Below are positions 57,049 through 64,000 of a DNA stretch of 64,000 nucleotides, one piece after another; position 1 is the stretch's first letter, and every line of letters begins with the position of its first letter. This DNA comes from Telopea speciosissima (taxonomy: Eukaryota; Streptophyta; Magnoliopsida; Proteales; Proteaceae). The position numbers and the translations under genes are program-made. The notes under the pieces are model-generated. The model was not told the DNA's origin and ran no database searches. It saw only the letters and a program-made list of their open reading frames with translations. Location of the stretch: the NCBI RefSeq assembly GCF_018873765.1, contig NW_025317446.1:1-64000 (forward strand). Reading direction: 5' to 3'.

Positions 57049-58330
57049 ACTTAATGGGGTCGGCTACAATAGTTGTCACGGCGTCACGGCGATCCAAGTC
57101 GGTGGAGGGGTGTCATGTCGATATATCGACATGTCGCTCGCCATGGCGAGCATGTCAACCATGTTTTATTTTTTATTTTCTTTATTTTTAATGTTTTAAT
57201 AGATGTATACTCAAGCCATGTTTTATTTTTTCTCTATTGTTTCTCAAGTTTTAAGAAGAAAATTCAGAAATCAAAGAAGAAATCGAAGAGGGAAAGAAGA
57301 CAGGAAGAAGAAATCGAAGAGGGAAAGAGAGACAGGAAGAAGAAATCAAAGAGGGACGCTGGCGTAGGTCGCCATGCAACCTTCTCCAGCGCCATGGATC
57401 CAAACAAAACAAAGTAGGGAAAGATGGGGAACAGAGGGATGAGAAAATGAAAGAGAACAGAAAAATGGAAAATGACAAATGAAAGATTAAAGAGGGATAT
57501 TTGTCCTCCAATAGGTTCTATCCGAGGTCATACTTGATTCAAGACCTAGACAATGCATGTCCTTCCTCAAAACTTCTCCCATGGTCATTTTAGGCCTGCC
57601 CCTAGCTCTTTTAGCACTTTCAACTAGATCATATCACTCCTCCTTACTGGGGGCGTCCCTAGGCCTCCGTTGAACATGACCATACCACCTCAAATGACTC
57701 TCTTGGAACTTTTCATTGATCGGGGCAACCCCCAAGTCAGCTCTAAAACGTTCATTCCTTACTTTATCCTTCCTAGTTTTTCCGCACATCCATCTTAGCA
57801 TCCTCATCTCTGCTACACATAGCTTCTCATTATGGCACTTCTTAACTGCCCAACATTCTGCCCCATACATCATAGCCGGTTGTACAACAGCCCTATAGAA
57901 CTTTCCTTTAAGCTTTAAAGGAATATGTCATCCATATAGGACTCCAAACACATTTCTCCAATCCATCCATCCCACTTTAATTCTTTGTGAAACATCATCC
58001 TCTATGTCACCTTCTATATTTATGATTGACCCCAGATATCTAAAATAGTCATTTTGTGGTATTATATACTCCGTCTTCGTTTTACTAATCTTAAAGCCAC
58101 TTGTTTCCAAGGTACATATCAAAATATGGGCATCTCTCTTTCTTCAATTCGCACCATGTCAGTATCAATAATAGAATGATTAAAATTACACATCATATAC
58201 TCCGTCTTCATTCTACTAATCTTAAAGCCTCTTGTTTCCAAGGTAGATCTCCATAGCTCTAACTTAGTGTTAATCCCTGCTTTTGTCTCATCCACCAAAA
58301 CGATATCATCGGCAAAGAGCACACACCACT
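57049..58330 (-). mobile_element. RTE LINE copy, rearranged
   Basis: Minus-strand order: RT end ([20 protein letters not shown] near 58322), DVSQRIKVGWMDWRN near 57960-58010, MMYGAECWAVKKCHNEKLC (57873), LRWYGHVQRRPRDAP (near 57670), and the 3' end 'taatggggtcggctac' at 57049. The RT segment 'atactccgtctt.' to 'acttgtttccaaggta' occurs twice (58067-58115, 58198-58245), an internal duplication. A foreign stretch beginning 'agttgtcacggcg' occupies part of the 3' region (57071 to about 57440). Confidence 0.85.
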
Positions 58331-58354
58331 AATCCCTGCTTTCTCTCTTTACAA

Positions 58355-58905
58355 TGAGCATCACAGTGCATGAGGCTTCCACTACTGCAAGATTTGGGGG
58401 GGGCAAATGTACGCAGCCTTACCCCAGCTTCACGGAGAGGTTGTTTCCATGTTTTGAATAGGGATGTAAATGGATAACCGAAATCCGAATCCGCATCCGT
58501 ATCCGTTTAGGGACATTCGTATTCGTTTAAAGATATCCGGAAAAAAATCCGAATACTCCGATAAAAATCCGTCCCAAAAAAAATCCGAATACTTAATAAT
58601 AAAAAATTAAGTAAATAATGATTTTGAGGGTTTTTTAACACTCAACATGTTCTAGAATATGATGAAAAAAGAATCATGATCTAAGAGATATGGATTGAGA
58701 GTGAATTGTATCCAGTAGGGGGAGGAAGGTCCGAGTTACACAAGGTAGAGATGTAAACGAATGATCGAAAATCCAAATCCGATCCGCATCCGAATCCATT
58801 TAGAGGTATCCGTATTCGGCTAAGGAATATCCATATCCAATCCGAATCCGATCCATTTACATCCCTAGTTTTGACAGCAACCTGATGGTTGTAATAGCGC
58901 AACTT
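58355..58905 (-). mobile_element. SINE (Au-like) split by a MITE
   Basis: Minus-strand SINE sequence at 58355-58458 ('agtgcatgaggcttccacta', 'tgtacgcagcctta') resumes at 58868-58905 ('ttttgacagcaacctgatgg', 'ttgtaatagcgcaact'). The gap is filled by the element at 58459-58867. Confidence 0.75.
58459..58867. mobile_element. hAT-like MITE nested in SINE
   Basis: 409 bp, termini TAGGGATGTAAATGGAT in inverted orientation, flanked by GTTTTGAA (58451-58458) and GTTTTGAC (58868-58875), an 8 bp duplication with one mismatch. Interior has many 'ccgaatccg' words. A further terminus-like TAGAGATGTAAACGAAT at 58748 suggests that 58748-58867 is a shorter relative fused or nested inside. Confidence 0.85.
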
Positions 58906-59186
58906 CTATTTCTCACTTTAGTAGGCTTTATTCTCTCTCCTTTATGTTTATTGCTGTGTTTTTTGATGAATGTGCTTATATTATATCCTATGCTTTGTTT
59001 ATTATATCAATATTAGCATACTTATAGCATATTGCATTGATATGGCTTCTATGTTGCAGCATAACTATATATAATTATCATTGCTATATTACATGTGGTC
59101 ATATACTGCACACCTAGGGCACCTAAATGACGCCTAGGTGGGCACCTTGTCAGCACATCAAACGATTCCTAGTCGCCTTTGACAAC

Positions 59187-59530
59187 CATGGTACTAAATC
59201 TCGTTTCGTTTCGGTGTTTCGGTCTGACCGAAATTTCCGAGATACCGAAATTTCGTCGAAATCTCGGTCGAAATATGGTATTTTTCTGTGGGTGTAAAAT
59301 GCCAAAAATGTCCGAGATTTCCGAAATTTTCAAAACGAGATGACCGAAATTACCGAGATTTCCGAAATTTCCGAAACGAGATGATCGAAATTTCATCGAA
59401 ATTTCCGAAATTTCCGAAATATTCGAAATATTGCATTTTTTCATTTCAGACTTGCGTTTCGTTTCGGACAGGTCAAGATACTCGAAATATTCGATATCTC
59501 GACCGAAATTTCGCGAGTTTTAGTACTATG
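59187..59530. mobile_element. MITE-like palindrome with 8 bp TSD
   Basis: 344 bp, starting CATGGTACTAAATCTCG, ending with the inverse of CATAGTACTAAAACTCG. TTGACAAC duplication at 59179-59186 and 59531-59538. The interior repeats 'cgaaatttccgaaa'. Related in plan to 47047-47491, and inserted in the end of another TIR repeat ('ctagtcgcctttgacaac'). Confidence 0.85.
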
Positions 59531-59674
59531 TTGACAACTATGATGCAGAATGTCATAAGAGTGCTTAAAGTAACAGACTATGACAATTTTATTTATTCAA
59601 ATGATTAGCAATACTTTGTTTGAGGTTCTAAACTAATTTTGGGTTGGAGTAATATTTAGGAGTTGAAAAAAATA

Positions 59675-59835
59675 AAGCAACACAGTGCACGATGCTCCCG
59701 CTACAACAGGGTCTGGGAGGGGCAAATGTACGCAGCCTTCCCCCTGCTACAGAAGAGAAGCTGTTTCCAAGTTTTGAACCCATAACCAACAGGTTGCAAT
59801 AGCACAACTTAAACGTTGTGCCAAGGCTTGCCAAC
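59675..59835 (-). mobile_element. SINE (Au-like), minus orientation
   Basis: Minus strand has 'ttggcacaacgtttaagttg' (A box region), a decayed B box and 'gctgcgtacatttgcccctc'. The left flank 'ttaggagttgaaa' (59656) recurs at 59836, the target duplication. Confidence 0.8.
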
Positions 59836-60071
59836 TTAGGAGTTGAAACAAAGTACAATATTTTTTCCAGTTTTCTTACACTAGAAGTTGATGAAACAAA
59901 CATTGCATTTATCAACCAGGTAATGAAATCCATACATGCAATTTGAAGAGTACTTCAACCTTTTTTAAATTCACGTCTCATTTCTTCACAAACCTTTTCT
60001 TATTGAAGATTGGGTATTGAAGTATGAAATTGGATACAGATAATTTTTATGACAGACTTCTACTCCATGCC

Positions 60072-60160
60072 AATGGCTTTGAATAAGTTGAATGGAGAAA
60101 CAAACTCCACGTGGCTGACCCCATTTAATTGGTATAAGGCTTAGCTGAGTTGAGTTCTAC
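60072..60160 (+). mobile_element. Short RTE-tail insertion
   Basis: 'cgtggctgaccccatttaat', 'tggtataaggcttagctgag' and a GAGTTGAGTT tail. Flanks 'ttctactccatgccaatgg' (about 60058) and 'ttctacttcttcatgccaac' (about 60158) look like an imperfect target duplication. Same kind of object as 53754-53825. Confidence 0.65.
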
Positions 60161-60389
60161 TTCTTCATGCCAACAGTGGATCGAATAAGATAAGAACAAA
60201 ATCTTTTTTTTTTTCAAATTTAGTCATTATATGATTTTTAAATGAGCAAGAATGTAGTAGCTATAAACAGTATAAAGAATTGGTTAAAGTTTCATTTGGA
60301 CGGCAAATCCCCTTAAAATATGCACCAGAAATACAATTCAGAAATGGCAGAAAAAAATTCCGACGATAGTGTAGACATCTTTTTATTAT

Positions 60390-60625
60390 GGGTAGTTTAC
60401 ACATACCACCCCTAAGGTTTGACGAAAGGATGATTTTACCCCCCAGTTTTGGAAAATTCTGCGTACCCCCCCCCCCGAGGTTTGCAAACGGTAACAAATA
60501 AGCCCATTCCGTCAGTTCATGACTAACTGTGTTAAAATTTAGATTTGAACTGACAGAATTGCCCTTGCAAAAAAAGAAAAAAAAAATGCAACTCATCTTC
60601 CCCAAATCGATTGGGGAAGATGAGT
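60390..60625. repeat. Left TIR of Pack-MULE
   Basis: Pairs along its length with 61930-62167. Contains a C-run at about 60466 and, at its inner edge, a short self-complementary 'catcttcccc...ggggaagatg'. Confidence 0.9.
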
Positions 60626-60639
60626 TGCAGGTTTTATGC

Positions 60640-60880
60640 AGAAACCAATTCCAATCTCTTCACTTCTCCTCGAAATCGAATTTGCAGAAGAGGAAGATGG
60701 ATTATTAGGGATTGTAGCCATCTGATCAGGCTGATCGGCTTTCCGACAACAAGCAATAAACAGAGACATCAACGAAATTCCATCCCCCAAAGCGTGATGG
60801 ATTCTCAATACACAACAATTTCGTTAACTTACCAAGAGTTGCTCTTGAAAACCAAGAGTGCGAAGGTGAGATAGCAAGCA
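60640..60880 (-). pseudogene. WSD/DGAT-like acyltransferase fragment in Pack-MULE
   Basis: The minus frame reads VLRIHHALGDGISLMSLFIA followed by CCRKADQPDQMATIPNN. HHALGDG is the HHxxxDG active-site motif of plant wax ester synthase/diacylglycerol acyltransferases (WSD1 family), which make wax esters at the endoplasmic reticulum. Only about 70 residues around the motif are present. The segment is bounded by a 25 bp inverted repeat (60611-60635 and 61030-61054). Confidence 0.8.
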
Positions 60881-61468
60881 GCAGATCTCAAATCAAGGAT
60901 CGCCATTGTCATTAAGCTGTTTCAAGAGTAGCAATTGATCATGATCCTTGATGCAGATCTGAAGACCTTCCCGCGAGAGATTGAAGAGAAGAAGAGGCCA
61001 GCCTAAAAAAGAATTCCAGCATTCCCTACAAAACCTGCAACTCATCTTCCCCAACTCTTTTTCTCTGTCTCTCTGCAATACAATCGTTTTTTCGATTTTA
61101 GGGTTTACTTCCTTTCTTCTCCATTTGTAATCTGTTTCTTCCGATGACTGTGCAGTAAGTCACGCAGCCTAATAATCCATGAAAAATGTGTGTATAATCC
61201 ACTCCTTATTAATTAATCTAAACATATAAGTATTTCCAGGGAAGGAATCACCGACATCTCATGGAAATGGAAAAAATTGATACCCTAATCTATTATTTCT
61301 TCATTACCATTCGGTAATTGATATCCTAATCTGTTTTCTGACTCTTCCATTGAATCCACAGTTCATGTGGGAGCAAGTGAAGATTTAGGGTTTTTTGACG
61401 ATTTGAAATCCTTATCCTAAGGTTTTGTAACCTCTGTTTTTTTGTGAGAACGATTCTGAGAAGGAAAC

Positions 61469-61924
61469 ATGGCATCAATAGACGAGGAAGAGAGGGAGAA
61501 GATAGAGCAACAACTCGCGTCCCTCACGAAGCAGTGTATGAACACATAACTAGACGCTGATTACATTCGTATTATGATTTTGCCTGACTTCTTTCCTAAT
61601 TTCTGGGTTAGATGGATGGCACTGGATCCCAGAAACTATAGGCAACTGGTAGATACAACTGTGGAGATTGCAAACAAAGTTGGTGCCGCTGATATCATAG
61701 GAAGATTATTTGAGGATCTTAAAGATGAGAGTGAACCATATAGGCGGATGGTGATGGAGACAACTGGGAAAGTCCTTACGAACTTGGGTGCTTCTGATAG
61801 TAATGATCGTTTGGAAGAGGAACTTATGGTGGAAGCTTATATGCTTTACAAGAGCAGACCAGTGATGAAGATAACGTTATGCTCAATGGGTTTGAGGCAG
61901 TGGTCAAGGCTCTTGGGATCAGAG
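61469..61924 (+). pseudogene. SF3B1 fragments fused in Pack-MULE
   Basis: From ATG 61469 about 20 residues (MASIDEEEREKIEQQLASLT) resemble the plant SF3B1 N terminus. They join directly to KQCMNT, an in-frame TAA (61547-61549), then [56 protein letters not shown]: the HEAT-repeat region of SF3B1, the U2 snRNP scaffold. Near 61850 the frame shifts and continues as [20 protein letters not shown] and ALGIRVKP. Several hundred residues between the two pieces are missing. The full sequence cannot encode SF3B1 function. Confidence 0.88.
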
Positions 61925-61929
61925 TGAAA

Positions 61930-62167
61930 CCCATCTTCCCCAATTGATTTGGGGAAGATGAGTTGCAGATTTTTTATTATTTTTTTTTTTTTGCAAGGGC
62001 AATTCCATCAGTTCAAATCTAAATTTTAACGCAGTTAGTCATGAACTGACGGAATGGGCTTATTTGTTACCGTTTGCAAACCTCAGGGGGGTACGCAGAA
62101 TTTTTCAAAACTGGGGGGTAAAATCATCCTTTCGGCAAACCTCAGGGGTGGTATGTGTAAATTACCA
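61930..62167. repeat. Right TIR of Pack-MULE
   Basis: Inverted copy of the left TIR, ending 'gtgtaaattacca'. The inner edge 'ccatcttccccaattg' directly follows the SF3B1 fragment. Confidence 0.9.
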
Positions 62168-62176
62168 TTTTATTAT

Positions 62177-63053
62177 TTACAATCAATTTTTGTTGCCATG
62201 GGAAATCCAGACAATGTGCAATAGGCACAAGGCGAATTGAGTTGCACGGATTGCACCTTGAATTAGTTCTAGGCACAGGCCTTTAAGTCGACTAATTAGA
62301 ATCTTCAATCTCAGGCTGCTAAGGTGAAGGTCTACATGCAGGGAATTTGGGCTACAGCAGTAATGAGCATCAACATGGACATTTGGAGAGAAGGTCAAGC
62401 TAGTAAAAGCCCCAATTGAGAAGAAACCTGTATGAGCAGTGGATGATGCTGAGACATTAAACATTTAAGATTATCAAACACTATGCTCTTGGTGCTAACA
62501 ATAATGGGGAAATGGGCCTGCTAGTTGTGTTGACAGAATTTATTGTCTTACTGCCATTGTCAGTCGGAATCAACTGAATGATTTTATGCATTTTTATGAC
62601 AGATTCCCACCTCTTTAATCACAGAGATATGAAAATTAAAATCCAAATTTAGCGATGCTGGTCATTAAAATCCAAACTTTACAATGCTGACCAACACTGC
62701 TGCCACTCAAACAGTGGACAGAAGAAGGCATAAGAAAGAAGAGGAAGGATAGTAGAAGAAAAAAGGGAACAAACATGTGATGGGAGCAACTGAAAGACAG
62801 TATAATGTAAAAGGATTTTTTACTCAATTAAAAAGTGTCTCTTATTTATAAAGTTAGGAAATGGTCGTACATTGGTCATATCCTTTTGTCCCAAAAAGCA
62901 AGTGCTGTGAAACACTTGTTTCAATGAGAAAAAATAAAGATTGTCCTTATGTGAACAATTTGAAGCATCAGGCCCTTACAAGTAATTTTTTTTCTACAAT
63001 AAACAATGAAAGTCCATTAAAAAGTATCTAAAAAAAATGTCTTCACACCATAG
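62177..63053. other. No gene seen
   Basis: AT-rich DNA right of the Pack-MULE. 62280-62500 is slightly richer in G and C, with short open frames on both strands lacking known motifs. Confidence 0.5.
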
Positions 63054-64000
63054 TTGTCAAGGCGACCCAAGTCGGTGGAGGGTGCCTAAGCGCTTAGGGA
63101 ACCAAGGCGCCCAAGTTTTATTTTTATTTCCCCTCTTTACTAACATTATTTAGTATGCTACAATATATACCTTATATCATCAAAAATCAACATTAAGCCA
63201 TATCAAGTCATCAAAAATCAATATTAAGTCACATCAAGACATCAAAAATCAATATTAAGCCACATCAAGTCATCAAAAATCAACATAGAATTAAAAGACA
63301 ACAGAACTAAAGAAGCAAGCTATTGGAAGTTTGAAACAATCAGAACATACAATTGGTTTATACTGTTATTGGAATTGGTCATTGTCCTAGTATACCTAGT
63401 CTGACATTTGGTTTATACTATTCTTAGAATATGATCTTATCTATAAGTAATTAAACTGCTCTTGATTTAGAGAAATGTTCTTGTTCTCTAAGAAGTTTGA
63501 CTGGTCAAATGATTTTATTTTTACGTGAGACTTTTTGTATTAGGTAGAATACAACACCAGTTTTCCAACAAATCCAAGATTGCTTAAATCTAATTTATAC
63601 TGAAGGAGTTATGTTCCAGTCAAACCTTATTTGGTGTGATGAATGCTATCAAAATCACTCTGAATGAAAATATATTTTTTAAATATCAAAACAGATGAAT
63701 ATTTTACCACTTTTTTTTTAGCAATATTTTATTATATTAAGATTTATAGAATTTTTAGATATGAGAAAAATACTCAGCATTAGAAAATTAAAAATTTCAC
63801 CTACCGCCAAAAATCTAGTTTCTGACCTTGAACTAGGGGGTTGACTTTTTATCTTTTTGGAATTGATCTTTTTAACTATTTTTATTGGATTCAAATAGGG
63901 GGTATTTGTTTATTCATGAATAATATCATTAGTAAATGAAATAACAAATATAAAACATTTACTTGACTGATATTTGGTAGCCTAGGCGACACCTTGACAA
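63054..64000. mobile_element. TIR element reaching the window end
   Basis: Begins TTGTCAAGGCGACCCAAG at 63054, and the window ends with the inverse of TTGTCAAGGTGTCGCCTAG at 64000. About 947 bp, or longer if the true end is outside. Similar starts at 57071 ('agttgtcacggcgtcac') and an inverted end at 59170-59186 suggest a local family. No target duplication can be read. Confidence 0.7.
63177..63286. repeat. 31 bp minisatellite, 3.5 units
   Basis: Units 63177-63207, 63208-63238, 63239-63269 and a partial 63270-63286, each starting 'catcaaaaatcaa(c/t)attaag'. Units are directly abutting and 90% or more alike. Confidence 0.92.

Larger units (their letters stand above)
60390..62167. mobile_element. 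Pack-MULE carrying WSD-like and SF3B1 fragments
   Basis: Long terminal inverted repeats of about 235 bp (60390-60625 and 61930-62167) start GGGTAGTTTACACATACCAC and its relative GGTAATTTACACATACCAC. The element is flanked by a perfect 9 bp duplication TTTTATTAT (60381-60389, 62168-62176). Ends and duplication length fit Mutator-like elements. No transposase is present; instead the 1778 bp interior holds part of a WSD-type acyltransferase (minus) and two pieces of splicing factor SF3B1 (plus). This is the definition of a Pack-MULE. Confidence 0.92.

Noticed and set aside
63177-63286. CRISPR-like regular repeat
   Set aside because: Repeats abut with no spacers; plain minisatellite in a plant nuclear genome.

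Overview
This is a nuclear segment of a flowering plant. It has multi-exon genes with GT-AG introns, a plant-specific kinesin of the KAC family, tau-class glutathione transferase sequences, and a dense load of plant transposable elements (L1 and RTE LINEs, copia and gypsy LTR elements, tRNA-derived SINEs, MITEs and a Pack-MULE). The species cannot be named from the sequence alone. No organelle, bacterial or viral genome is present.

Layout. 1-7.6 kb: last three exons of a small TPR-like membrane protein gene (+), with a 6.7 kb intron holding two SINEs, a 5'-truncated RTE LINE and a 1.37 kb unclassified repeat. 11.5-12.9 kb: intact single-exon J-domain gene (-). 14.0-24.5 kb and 29.8-34.8 kb: two copies of one duplicated block, each carrying the end of a tau glutathione transferase gene (-). 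Both GST copies are broken: the left one has lost exon 1, and the right one has frameshifts in exon 1. The left block also received a 6.5 kb copia element with 367 bp LTRs. Between the blocks lies a decayed gypsy element (-) whose 3' part is joined into the GST intron. 37.3-56.1 kb: the last seven exons (536 residues) of a KAC/KCA-type kinesin (-). Its final intron is 12.6 kb and holds an L1 LINE split by an internally deleted copia element, an RTE LINE split by a MITE-like element, the second copy of the unclassified repeat, and further fragments. 56-64 kb: upstream KAC intron or flanking DNA with an RTE copy, SINEs, nested MITEs, a Pack-MULE carrying pieces of a wax synthase/DGAT-like gene and of SF3B1, and a terminal-inverted-repeat element cut by the window end.

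The genes do not form an operon or pathway. The three genes with intact reading frames (TPR-like, J-domain, KAC) keep clean splice sites or frames despite heavy insertion into their introns. The most notable structures are the two-gene Pack-MULE (60390-62167, perfect 9 bp target duplication), the 8-bp-duplication repeat carrying a TATA box and splice donor in both copies, and the GST block duplication whose break lies inside a palindromic MITE.
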